Shown here: piece by piece, positions 36,778-50,500 of the stretch | Layout: the number at the start of each line of letters is the position of its first letter | Numbering within the stretch: position 1 is the first letter of the stretch | DNA from: Auanema rhodensis | Lineage: Eukaryota; Nematoda; Chromadorea; Rhabditida; Rhabditidae | NCBI GenBank assembly: GCA_964057225.1 | Contig: OZ059900.1 | Span: forward strand, 3,482,501 to 3,546,500 | Reading direction: 5' to 3' | DNA length: 64,000 nt | Notes under the pieces: generated by a model | What the model was told of the DNA's origin: nothing | Databases searched by the model: none | The model's input: only the letters and a program-made list of their open reading frames with translations | Program-made: the position numbers and the translations under genes

Positions 36778-39700
36778 TTGATGACTTTTGTTGTTATAGA
36801 CAATAAAACTATGCTTCTGATCATATATATGAGCGATTTAGCCAAATTAGACTCAAAACTCGGAAATTTCAAAAATTCTTTCTATTTTCGACCTTTTTTG
36901 ATCAAAATGAATATATATCAGTGCAAGCTCATAAAAATAGACTGATTTTGTGTATTATGTGTTTGATTCTCGAATCTTAACAAATATGATCAAAATTTAC
37001 AAGTATTACAGATTTTGTACCAAAAATCGGTGAGTATATGGTGTTAAAGGCATAAAAACGACCATACTTAGTGTAGTAATGCTATTTGAGTGAAATTCAG
37101 TGATTTAATCATTATTAGTGTATATTTGAAGACTTTTGTTATCATAGACAGTAAAACTATGCTTTTGATCATATATATGAGCGATTTAGCCCAATTCGAC
37201 TCAAAACTCGGAAAATTCAAAAATTCTTTCTATTTTCGACCTTTTTTGATCAAAATGAATAAATATCAGTGCAAACTTGTAAAAATAGACTTATTTTGTG
37301 TATTATGTGTTTGATTCTCGAATCTTAACAAATATGATCAAAATTTACAAGTATTACAGATTTTGTACCAAAAATCGGTGAGTATATGGTGTTAAAGGCA
37401 TAAAAACGACCATACTTAGTGTAGTAATGCTATTTGAGCGAAAATCAGTAATTAAACATCACTAGCGTTTAATTGAAGATTTTTGTTGTCATAGACAATA
37501 AAACTATGCTTCTGATCATATATATGAGCGATTTAGCCAAATTAGACTCAAAACTCGGAAATTTCAAAAATTCTTTCTATTTTCGACCTTTTTTGATCAA
37601 AATGAATAAATATCAGTGCAAACTCATAAAAATAGACTTATTTCGTGTATTATGTGTTTGTTTCTCGAATCTTAACGAATATGATCAAAATTTACAAGTA
37701 TTACAGATTTTGTACCAAAAATCGGTGAGTATATGGTGTTAAAGGCATAAAAACGACCATACTTAGTGTAGTAATGCATTTGAGTGAAATTCAGTGATTT
37801 ACACATTATTAGTGTATATTTGAAGACTTTTGTTATCATAGACAGTAAAACTATGCTTTTGATCATATATATGAGCGATTTAGCCCAATTGGACTCAAAA
37901 CTCGGAAAATTCAAAAATTCTTCTATTTTCGACCTTTTTTGATCAAAACGAATATATATCAGTGCAAACTCATAAAAATAGACTGATTTTGTTTATTGTG
38001 TGTTTGATTTTCAAATCTTAACGAATATGATCAAAATTTACGAGTATTACAGATTTTGTGCCAAAAATCGGTGAGTATATGGTGTTAAAGGCATAAAAAC
38101 GACCATACTTAGTGTAGTAATGCTATTTGAGCGAAAATCAGTATTTAAACATCACTAGCGTTTAATTGATGACTTTTGTTGTCATAGACAGTAAAACTAT
38201 GCTTTTGATCATATATATGAGCGATTTAGCCCAATTGGACTCAAAACTCGGAAAATTCAAAAATTCTTTCTATTTTCGACCTTTTTTGATCAAAATGAAT
38301 ATATATCAGTGCAAACTCATAAAAATAGACTGACTTCGTTTATTGTGTGTTTGATTTTCAAATCTTAACGAATATGATCAAAATTTACGAGTATTACAGA
38401 TTTTGTACCAAAAATCGGTGAGTATATGGTGTTAAAGGCATAAAAACGACCATACTTAGTGTAGTAATGCTATTTGAGCGAAATTCAGTATTTAAACATT
38501 ACTAGCGTTTAATTGATGACTTTTGTTGTTATAGACAATAAAACTATGTTTTTGATCATATATATGAGCGATTTAGCCAAATTGGACTCAAAACTCGGAA
38601 ATTTCAAAAATTCTTTCTATTTTCGACCTTTTTTGATCAAAATGAATAAATATCAGTGCAAACTTGTAAAAATAGACTTATTTTGTGTATTATGTGTTCG
38701 ATTCTCGAATCTTAACAAATATGATCAAAATTTACAAGTATTACAGATTTTGTACCAAAAATCGGTGAGTATATGGTGTTAAAGGCATAAAAACGACCAT
38801 ACTTAGTGTAGTAATGCTATTTGAGTGAAATTCAGTGATTAAATCATTATTAGTGTATATTTGAAGACTTTTGTTATCATAGACAGTAAAACTATGCTTT
38901 TGATCATATATATGAGCGATTTAGCCAAATTAGACTCAAAACTCGGAAATTTCAAAAATTCTTTCTATTTTCGACCTTTTTTGATCAAAATGAATAAATA
39001 TCAGTGCAAACTCGTAAAAATAAACTTATTTCGTGTATTGTGTGTTTGATTCTCGAATCTCACCGAATATGATCGAAATTTACGAGTATCACAGATTTTG
39101 TACCAAAAATCGGTGAGTATATGGTGTTAAAGGCATAAAAACGACTATACATAGTGTAGTAATGCTATTTGAGTGAAATTCAGTGATTAAATCATTATTA
39201 GTGTATATTTGAAGACTTTTGTTATCATAGACAGTAAAACTATGCTTTTGATCATATATATGAGCGATTTAGCCCAATTGGACTCAAAACTCGGAAAATT
39301 CAAAAATTCTTTCTATTTTCGACCTTTTTTGATCAAAATGAATATATATCAGTGCAAACTCATAAAAATAGACTGATTTTGTTTATTGTGTGTTCGATTT
39401 TCAAATCTTAACGAATATGATCAAAATTTACGAGTATTACAGATTTTGTACCAAAAATCGGTGAGTATATGGTGTTAAAGGCATAAAAACGACCATACTT
39501 AGTGTAGTAATGCTATTTGAGCGAAAATCAGTATTTAAACATCACTAGCGTTTAATTGATGATTTTTGTTGTCATAGACAATAAAACTATGCTTCTGATC
39601 ATGTATATGAGCGATTTAGCCAAATTAGACTCAAAACTCGGAAATTTCAAAAATTCTTTCTATTTTCGACCTTTTTTGATCAAAATGAATAAATATCAGT

Positions 39701-41630
39701 GCAAACTCGTAAAAATAGACTGATTTTGTGTATTGTATGTTTGATTCTCAAATCTTAACGAATATGATCAAAATTTACGAGTATTACAGATTTTGTACCA
39801 AAAATCGGTGAGTATATGGTGTTAAAGGCATAAAAACGACCATACTTAGTGTAGTAATGCTATTTGAGCGAAATTCAGTATTTAAACATTACTAGCGTTT
39901 AATTGATGACTTTTGTTGTTATGGACAATAAAACTATGTTTTTGATCATATATATGAGCGATTTAGCCAAATTGGACTCAAAACTCGGAAATTTCAAAAA
40001 TTCTTTCTATTTTCGACCTTTTTTGATCAAAATGAATAAATATCAGTGCAAACTTGTAAAAATAGACTTATTTTGTGTATTATGTGTTTGATTCTCGAAT
40101 CTTAACAAATATGATCAAAATTTACAAGTATTACAGATTTTGTACCAAAAATCGGTGAGTATATGGTGTTAAAGGCATAAAAACGACCATACTTAGTGTA
40201 GTAATGCTATTTGAGCGAAAATCAGTATTTAAACATCACTAGCGTTTAATTGATGACTTTTGTTGTCATAGACAATAAAACTATGCTTCTGATCATATAT
40301 ATGAGCGATTTAGCCAAATTAGACTCAAAACTCGGAAATTTCAAAAATTCTTTCTATTTTCGACCTTTTTTGATCAAAATGAATATATATCAGTGCAAGC
40401 TCATAAAAATAGACTGATTTTGTGTATTGTATGTTTGATTCTCAAATCTTAACGAATATGATCAAAATTTACGAGTATTACAGATTTTGTACCAAAAATC
40501 GGTGAGTATATGGTGTTAAAGGCATAAAAACGACCATACATAGTGTAGTAATGCTATTTGAGCGAAATTCAGTATTTAAACATCACTAGCGTTTAATTGA
40601 TGACTTTTGTTGTTATAGACATTAAAACTATGTTTTTGATCATATATATGAGCGATTTAGCCAAATTGGACTCAAAACTCGGAAATTTCAAAAATTATTT
40701 CTATTTTCGACCTTTTTTGATCAAAATGAATAAATATCAGTGCAAACTTGTAAAAATAGACTTATTTTGTGTATTATGTGTTTGATTCTCGAATCTTAAC
40801 AAATATGATCAAAATTTGCAAGTATTACAGATTTTGTACCAAAAATCGGTGAGTATATGGTGTTAAAGGCATAAAAACGACCATACTTAGTGTAGTAATG
40901 CTATTTGAGCGAAAATCAGTATTTAAACATCACTAGCGTTTAATTGATGACTTTTGTTGTCATAGACAATAAAACTATGCTTCTGATCATATATATGAGC
41001 GATTTAGCCAAATTAGACTCAAAACTCGGAAATTTCAAAAATTCTTTCTATTTTCGACCTTTTTTGATCAAAATGAATATATATCAGTGCAAGCTCATAA
41101 AAATAGACTGATTTTGTGTATTGTATGTTTGATTCTCAAATCTTAACGAATATGATCAAAATTTACAAGTATTACAGATTTTGTACCAAAAATCGGTGAG
41201 TATATGGTGTTAAAGGCATAAAAACGACCATACATAGTGTAGTAATGCTATTTGAGCGAAATTCAGTATTTAAACATCACTAGCGTTTAATTGATGACTT
41301 TTGTTGTTATAGACATTAAAACTATGTTTTTGATCATATATATGAGCGATTTAGCCCAATTGGACTCAAAACTCGGAAAATTCAAAAATTCTTTCTATTT
41401 TCGACCTTTTTTGATCAAAATGAATATATATCAGTGCAAACTCATAAAAATAGACTGACTTTGTTTATTGTGTGTTTGATTTTCAAATCTTAACGAATAT
41501 GATCAAAATTTACGAGTATTACAGATTTTGTACCAAAAATCGGTGAGTATATGGTGTTAAAGGCATAAAAACGACCATACTTAGTGTAGTAATGCTATTT
41601 GAGCGAAATTCAGTATTTAAACATCACTAG
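36778..41630 (+). repeat. 14-monomer near-identical duplication, copy 1
   Basis: This 4.85-kb stretch matches 47534-52386 at a constant offset of 10,756 bp (31 monomers). Shared private bases include CAGTAATTAAACATC (37446), TGACTTCGTTT (38332), TATGGACAATAAAA (39923), the GATCGAAATTTACGAGTATC unit (39073) and AATTTGCAAGTATT (40815). The few differences I saw are AAAACGAATAT here against AAAATGAATAT (37948), TTTATTG against TTTGTTG (38340), and CAAACTTG against CAAATTTG (40744). Confidence 0.92.
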
Positions 41631-44600
41631 CGTTTAATTGATGACTTTTGTTGTCATAGACAATAAAACTATGTTTTTGATCATATATATGAGCGATTTA
41701 GCCAAATTCGACTCAAAACTCGGAAAATTCAAAAATTCTTTCTATTTTCGACCTTTTTTGATGAAAATGAATATATATCAGTGTAAACTCATAAAAATAG
41801 ACTGATTTTGTGTATTGTGTGTTTGATTCTCAAATCTTAACAAATATGATCAAATTTTACGAGTATTACAGATTTTGTACCAAAAATTGGTGAGTATATG
41901 GTGTTAAAGGCATAAAAACGACCATACTTAGTGTAGTAATGCTATTTGAGCGAAAATCAGTATTTAAACATCACTAGCGTTTAATTGAAGATTTTTGTTG
42001 TCATAGACAATAAAACTATGCTTCTGATCATATATATGAGCGATTTAGCCAAATTAGACTCAAAACTCGGAAATTTCAAAAATTCTTTCTATTTTCGACC
42101 TTTTTTGATCAAAATGAATAAATATCAGTGCAAACTCATAAAAATAGACTTATTTCGTGTATTATGTGTTTGTTTCTCGAATCTTAACGAATATGATCAA
42201 AATTTACAAGTATTACAGATTTTGTACCAAAAATCGGTGAGTATATGGTGTTAAAGGCATAAAAACGACCATACTTAGTGTAGTAATGCATTTGAGTGAA
42301 ATTCAGTGATTTACACATTATTAGTGTATATTTGAAGACTTTTGTTATCATAGACAGTAAAACTATGCTTTTGATCATATATATGAGCGATTTAGCCCAA
42401 TTGGACTCAAAACTCGGAAAATTCAAAAATTCTTCTATTTTCGACCTTTTTTGATCAAAATGAATATATATCAGTGCAAACTCATAAAAATAGACTGATT
42501 TTGTTTATTGTGTGTTTGATTTTCAAATCTTAACGAATATGATCAAAATTTACGAGTATTACAGATTTTGTACCAAAAATCGGTGAGTATATGGTGTTAA
42601 AGGCATAAAAACGACCATACTTAGTGTAGTAATGCTATTTGAGCGAAAATCAGTATTTAAACATCACTAGCGTTTAATTGATGACTTTTGTTGTCATAGA
42701 CAGTAAAACTATGCTTTTGATCATATATATGAGCGATTTAGCCCAATTGGACTCAAAACTCGGAAAATTCAAAAATTCTTTCTATTTTCGACCTTTTTTG
42801 ATCAAAATGAATATATATCAGTGCAAACTCATAAAAATAGACTGATTTTGTTTATTGTGTGTTTGATTTTCAAATCTTAACGAATATGATCAAAATTTAC
42901 GAGTATTACAGATTTTGTGCCAAAAATCGGTGAGTATATGGTGTTAAAGGCATAAAAACGACCATACTTAGTGTAGTAATGCTATTTGAGTGAAATTCAG
43001 TGATTAAATCATTATTAGTGTATATTTGAAGACTTTTGTTATCATAGACAGTAAAACTATGCTTTTGATCATATATATGAGCGATTTAGCCCAATTGGAC
43101 TCAAAACTCGGAAAATTCAAAAATTCTTTCTATTTTCGACCTTTTTTGATCAAAATGAATATATATCAGTGCAAACTCATAAAAATAGACTGATTTTGTG
43201 TATTGTATGTTTGATTCTCAAATCTTAACGAATATGATCAAAATTTACGAGTATTACAGATTTTGTACCAAAAATCGGTGAGTATATGGTGTTAAAGGCA
43301 TAAAAACGACCATACTTAGTGTAGTAATGCTATTTGAGCGAAATTCAGTATTTAAACATCACTAGCGTTTAATTGATGACTTTTGTTGTCATAGACAATA
43401 AAACTATGCTTTTGATCATGTATATGAGCGATTTAGCCAAATTAGACTCAAAACTCGGAAATTTCAAAAATTCTTTCTATTTTCGACCTTTTTTGATCAA
43501 AATGAATAAATATCAGTGCAAACTCGTAAAAATAGACTGATTTTGTGTATTGTATGTTTGATTCTCAAATCTTAACGAATATGATCAAAATTTACGAGTA
43601 TTACAGATTTTGTACCAAAAATCGGTGAGTATATGGTGTTAAAGGCATAAAAACGACCATACTTAGTGTAGTAATGCTATTTGAGCGAAATTCAGTATTT
43701 AAACATTACTAGCGTTTAATTGATGACTTTTGTTGTTATGGACAATAAAACTATGTTTTTGATCATATATATGAGCGATTTAGCCAAATTGGACTCAAAA
43801 CTCGGAAATTTCAAAAATTCTTTCTATTTTCGACCTTTTTTGATCAAAATGAATAAATATCAGTGCAAACTTGTAAAAATAGACTTATTTTGTGTATTAT
43901 GTGTTTGATTCTCGAATCTTAACAAATATGATCAAAATTTACAAGTATTACAGATTTTGTACCAAAAATCGGTGAGTATATGGTGTTAAAGGCATAAAAA
44001 CGACCATACTTAGTGTAGTAATGCTATTTGAGCGAAAATCAGTATTTAAACATCACTAGCGTTTAATTGATGACTTTTGTTGTTATAGACATTAAAACTA
44101 TGTTTTTGATCATATATATGAGCGATTTAGCCCAATTGGACTCAAAACTCGGAAAATTCAAAAATTCTTTCTATTTTCGACCTTTTTTGATCAAAATGAA
44201 TATATATCAGTGCAAACTCATAAAAATAGACTGACTTTGTTTATTGTGTGTTTGATTTTCAAATCTTAACGAATATGATCAAAATTTACGAGTATTACAG
44301 ATTTTGTACCAAAAATCGGTGAGTATATGGTGTTAAAGGCATAAAAACGACCATACTTAGTGTAGTAATGCTATTTGAGCGAAAATCAGTATTTAAACAT
44401 CACTAGCGTTTAATTGATGACTTTTGTTGTCATAGACAATAAAACTATGCTTCTGATCATATATATGAGCGATTTAGCCAAATTAGACTCAAAACTCGGA
44501 AATTTCAAAAATTCTTTCTATTTTCGACCTTTTTTGATCAAAATAAAGATATATCAGTGCAAGCTCATAAAAATAGACTGATTTTGTTTATTGTGTGTTT

Positions 44601-44760
44601 GATTTTTGAATCTTAACAAATATGATCAAAATTTACGAGTATTACAGATTTTGTACCAAAAATCGGTGAGTATATGGTGTTAAAGGCATAAAAACGACCA
44701 TACTTAGTGTAGTAATGCTATTTGAGCGAAAATCAGTATTTAAACATCACTAGCGTTTAA
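41631..44760 (+). repeat. 9-monomer mosaic between the long duplication copies
   Basis: This interval has no full-length partner. 41985-42960 follows the start of the 9-monomer unit (deletion-bearing A unit at 42295, TTTTGTGCC at 42915). It then switches to an A unit with GTGATTAAATCATT (about 42990), as at 39172. 43720-44057 follows 39903-40240, including TATGGACAATAAAA. The last unit, near 44540, has AAAATAAAGATATATCAG, otherwise seen near 11916 and 16776. Several sources are joined in register. Confidence 0.8.
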
Positions 44761-47533
44761 TTGATGACTTTTGTTGTCATAGACAATAAAACTATGCTTC
44801 TGATCATATATATGAGCGATTTAGCCAAATTAGACTCAAAACTCGGAAATTTCAAAAATTCTTTCTATTTTCGACCTTTTTTGATCAAAATGAATAAATA
44901 TCAGTGCAAACTCATAAAAATAGACTTATTTCGTGTATTATGTGTTTGTTTCTCGAATCTTAACGAATATGATCAAAATTTACAAGTATTACAGATTTTG
45001 TACCAAAAATCGGTGAGTATATGGTGTTAAAGGCATAAAAACGACCATACTTAGTGTAGTAATGCATTTGAGTGAAATTCAGTGATTTACACATTATTAG
45101 TGTATATTTGAAGACTTTTGTTATCATAGACAGTAAAACTATGCTTTTGATCATATATATGAGCGATTTAGCCCAATTGGACTCAAAACTCGGAAAATTC
45201 AAAAATTCTTCTATTTTCGACCTTTTTTGATCAAAATGAATATATATCAGTGCAAACTCATAAAAATAGACTGATTTTGTTTATTGTGTGTTTGATTTTC
45301 AAATCTTAACGAATATGATCAAAATTTACGAGTATTACAGATTTTGTACCAAAAATCGGTGAGTATATGGTGTTAAAGGCATAAAAACGACCATACTTAG
45401 TGTAGTAATGCTATTTGAGCGAAAATCAGTATTTAAACATCACTAGCGTTTAATTGATGACTTTTGTTGTCATAGACAGTAAAACTATGCTTTTGATCAT
45501 ATATATGAGCGATTTAGCCCAATTGGACTCAAAACTCGGAAAATTCAAAAATTCTTTCTATTTTCGACCTTTTTTGATCAAAATGAATATATATCAGTGC
45601 AAACTCATAAAAATAGACTGATTTTGTTTATTGTGTGTTTGATTTTCAAATCTTAACGAATATGATCAAAATTTACGAGTATTACAGATTTTGTGCCAAA
45701 AATCGGTGAGTATATGGTGTTAAAGGCATAAAAACGACCATACTTAGTGTAGTAATGCTATTTGAGCGAAAATCAGTATTTAAACATCACTAGCGTTTAA
45801 TTGATGACTTTTGTTGTCATAGACAATAAAACTATGCTTTTGATCATATATATGAGCGATTTAGCCAAATTAGACTCAAAACTCGGAAATTTCAAAAATT
45901 CTTTCTATTTTCGACCTTTTTTGATCAAAATGAATAAATATCAGTGCAAACTCGTAAAAATAGACTGATTTTGTGTATTGTATGTTTGATTCTCAAATCT
46001 TAACGAATATGATCAAAATTTACGAGTATTACAGATTTTGTACCAAAAATCGGTGAGTATATGGTGTTAAAGGCATAAAAACGACCATACTTAGTGTAGT
46101 AATGCTATTTGAGCGAAATTCAGTATTTAAACATCACTAGCGTTTAATTGATGACTTTTGTTGTTATAGACAATAAAACTATGTTTTTGATCATATATAT
46201 GAGCGATTTAGCCAAATTGGACTCAAAACTCGGAAATTTCAAAAATTCTTTCTATTTTCGACTTTTTTGATCAAAATGAATATATATCAGTGCAAACTCA
46301 TAAAAATAGACTGATTTTGTTTATTGTGTGTTTGATTTTCAAATCTTAACGAATATGATCAAAATTTACGAGTATTACAGATTTTGTACCAAAAATCGGT
46401 GAGTATATGGTGTTAAAGGCATAAAAACGACCATACTTAGTGTAGTAATGCTATTTGAGTGAAATTCAGTATTTAAACATCACTAGCGTTTAATTGATGA
46501 CTTTTGTTGTCATAGACATTAAAACTATGTTTTTGATCATATAAATGAGCGATTTAGCCAAATTAGACTCAAAACTCGGAAATTTCAAAAATTCTTTCTA
46601 TTTTCGACCTCTTTTGATCAAAATGAATATATATCAGTGCAAACTCATAAAAATAGACTTATTTCGTGTATTATGTGTTTGATTCTCGAATCTTAACAAA
46701 TATGATCGAAATTTACAAGTATTACAGATTTTGTACCAAAAATCGGTGAGTATATGGTGTTAAAGGCATAAAAACGACCATACTTAGTGTAGTAATGCTA
46801 TTTGAGCGAAAATCAGTATTTAAACATCACTAGCGTTTAATTGATGACTTTTGTTGTTATAGACAATAAAACTATGTTTTTGATCATATATATGAGCGAT
46901 TTAGCCCAATTGGACTCAAAACTCGGAAAATTCAAAAATTCTTTCTATTTTCGACCTTTTTTGATCAAAATGAATATATATCAGTGCAAACTCATAAAAA
47001 TAGACTGATTTTGTTTATTGTGTGTTTGATTTTTGAATCTTAACAAATATGATCAAAATTTACGAGTATTACAGATTTTGTACCAAAAATCGGTGAGTAT
47101 ATGGTGTTAAAGGCATAAAAACGACCATACTTAGTGTAGTAATGCTATTTGAGCGAAAATCAGTATTTAAACATCACTAACGTTTAATTGATGACTTTTG
47201 TTGTCATAGACAATAAAACTATGCTTCTGATCATATATATGAGCGATTTAGCCAAATTAGACTCAAAACTCGGAAATTTCAAAAATTCTTTCTATTTTCG
47301 ACCTTTTTTGATCAAAATGAAGATATATCAGTGCAAGCTCATAAAAATAGACTGATTTTGTTTATTGTGTGTTTGATTTTTGAATCTTAACAAATATGAT
47401 CAAAATTTACGAGTATTACAGATTTTGTACCAAAAATCGGTGAGTATATGGTGTTAAGGCATAAAAACGACCATACTTAGTGTAGTAATGCTATTTGAGC
47501 GAAAATCAGTATTTAAACATCACTAGCGTTTAA
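44761..47533 (+). repeat. 8-monomer derivative of the 9-monomer unit
   Basis: This block carries the same ordered markers: deletion-bearing A unit (45070), TTTTGTGCC (45693), TTCGACTTTTTTG (46260), GAGTGAAATTCAGTATTT (46457), CACTAACGTTT (47177), AATGAAGATATATCAG and GGTGTTAAGGC (47452). It lacks the one monomer with TGATCATGTATATG. The offset from 33658 changes from 11,103 to 10,756 bp, exactly 347, so one whole monomer is absent in register. Confidence 0.9.
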
Positions 47534-50500
47534 TTGATGACTTTTGTTGTTATAGACAATAAAACTATGCTTCTGATCATATATATGAGCGATTTAGCCA
47601 AATTAGACTCAAAACTCGGAAATTTCAAAAATTCTTTCTATTTTCGACCTTTTTTGATCAAAATGAATATATATCAGTGCAAGCTCATAAAAATAGACTG
47701 ATTTTGTGTATTATGTGTTTGATTCTCGAATCTTAACAAATATGATCAAAATTTACAAGTATTACAGATTTTGTACCAAAAATCGGTGAGTATATGGTGT
47801 TAAAGGCATAAAAACGACCATACTTAGTGTAGTAATGCTATTTGAGTGAAATTCAGTGATTTAATCATTATTAGTGTATATTTGAAGACTTTTGTTATCA
47901 TAGACAGTAAAACTATGCTTTTGATCATATATATGAGCGATTTAGCCCAATTCGACTCAAAACTCGGAAAATTCAAAAATTCTTTCTATTTTCGACCTTT
48001 TTTGATCAAAATGAATAAATATCAGTGCAAACTTGTAAAAATAGACTTATTTTGTGTATTATGTGTTTGATTCTCGAATCTTAACAAATATGATCAAAAT
48101 TTACAAGTATTACAGATTTTGTACCAAAAATCGGTGAGTATATGGTGTTAAAGGCATAAAAACGACCATACTTAGTGTAGTAATGCTATTTGAGCGAAAA
48201 TCAGTAATTAAACATCACTAGCGTTTAATTGAAGATTTTTGTTGTCATAGACAATAAAACTATGCTTCTGATCATATATATGAGCGATTTAGCCAAATTA
48301 GACTCAAAACTCGGAAATTTCAAAAATTCTTTCTATTTTCGACCTTTTTTGATCAAAATGAATAAATATCAGTGCAAACTCATAAAAATAGACTTATTTC
48401 GTGTATTATGTGTTTGTTTCTCGAATCTTAACGAATATGATCAAAATTTACAAGTATTACAGATTTTGTACCAAAAATCGGTGAGTATATGGTGTTAAAG
48501 GCATAAAAACGACCATACTTAGTGTAGTAATGCATTTGAGTGAAATTCAGTGATTTACACATTATTAGTGTATATTTGAAGACTTTTGTTATCATAGACA
48601 GTAAAACTATGCTTTTGATCATATATATGAGCGATTTAGCCCAATTGGACTCAAAACTCGGAAAATTCAAAAATTCTTCTATTTTCGACCTTTTTTGATC
48701 AAAATGAATATATATCAGTGCAAACTCATAAAAATAGACTGATTTTGTTTATTGTGTGTTTGATTTTCAAATCTTAACGAATATGATCAAAATTTACGAG
48801 TATTACAGATTTTGTGCCAAAAATCGGTGAGTATATGGTGTTAAAGGCATAAAAACGACCATACTTAGTGTAGTAATGCTATTTGAGCGAAAATCAGTAT
48901 TTAAACATCACTAGCGTTTAATTGATGACTTTTGTTGTCATAGACAGTAAAACTATGCTTTTGATCATATATATGAGCGATTTAGCCCAATTGGACTCAA
49001 AACTCGGAAAATTCAAAAATTCTTTCTATTTTCGACCTTTTTTGATCAAAATGAATATATATCAGTGCAAACTCATAAAAATAGACTGACTTCGTTTGTT
49101 GTGTGTTTGATTTTCAAATCTTAACGAATATGATCAAAATTTACGAGTATTACAGATTTTGTACCAAAAATCGGTGAGTATATGGTGTTAAAGGCATAAA
49201 AACGACCATACTTAGTGTAGTAATGCTATTTGAGCGAAATTCAGTATTTAAACATTACTAGCGTTTAATTGATGACTTTTGTTGTTATAGACAATAAAAC
49301 TATGTTTTTGATCATATATATGAGCGATTTAGCCAAATTGGACTCAAAACTCGGAAATTTCAAAAATTCTTTCTATTTTCGACCTTTTTTGATCAAAATG
49401 AATAAATATCAGTGCAAACTTGTAAAAATAGACTTATTTTGTGTATTATGTGTTCGATTCTCGAATCTTAACAAATATGATCAAAATTTACAAGTATTAC
49501 AGATTTTGTACCAAAAATCGGTGAGTATATGGTGTTAAAGGCATAAAAACGACCATACTTAGTGTAGTAATGCTATTTGAGTGAAATTCAGTGATTAAAT
49601 CATTATTAGTGTATATTTGAAGACTTTTGTTATCATAGACAGTAAAACTATGCTTTTGATCATATATATGAGCGATTTAGCCAAATTAGACTCAAAACTC
49701 GGAAATTTCAAAAATTCTTTCTATTTTCGACCTTTTTTGATCAAAATGAATAAATATCAGTGCAAACTCGTAAAAATAAACTTATTTCGTGTATTGTGTG
49801 TTTGATTCTCGAATCTCACCGAATATGATCGAAATTTACGAGTATCACAGATTTTGTACCAAAAATCGGTGAGTATATGGTGTTAAAGGCATAAAAACGA
49901 CTATACATAGTGTAGTAATGCTATTTGAGTGAAATTCAGTGATTAAATCATTATTAGTGTATATTTGAAGACTTTTGTTATCATAGACAGTAAAACTATG
50001 CTTTTGATCATATATATGAGCGATTTAGCCCAATTGGACTCAAAACTCGGAAAATTCAAAAATTCTTTCTATTTTCGACCTTTTTTGATCAAAATGAATA
50101 TATATCAGTGCAAACTCATAAAAATAGACTGATTTTGTTTATTGTGTGTTCGATTTTCAAATCTTAACGAATATGATCAAAATTTACGAGTATTACAGAT
50201 TTTGTACCAAAAATCGGTGAGTATATGGTGTTAAAGGCATAAAAACGACCATACTTAGTGTAGTAATGCTATTTGAGCGAAAATCAGTATTTAAACATCA
50301 CTAGCGTTTAATTGATGATTTTTGTTGTCATAGACAATAAAACTATGCTTCTGATCATGTATATGAGCGATTTAGCCAAATTAGACTCAAAACTCGGAAA
50401 TTTCAAAAATTCTTTCTATTTTCGACCTTTTTTGATCAAAATGAATAAATATCAGTGCAAACTCGTAAAAATAGACTGATTTTGTGTATTGTATGTTTGA

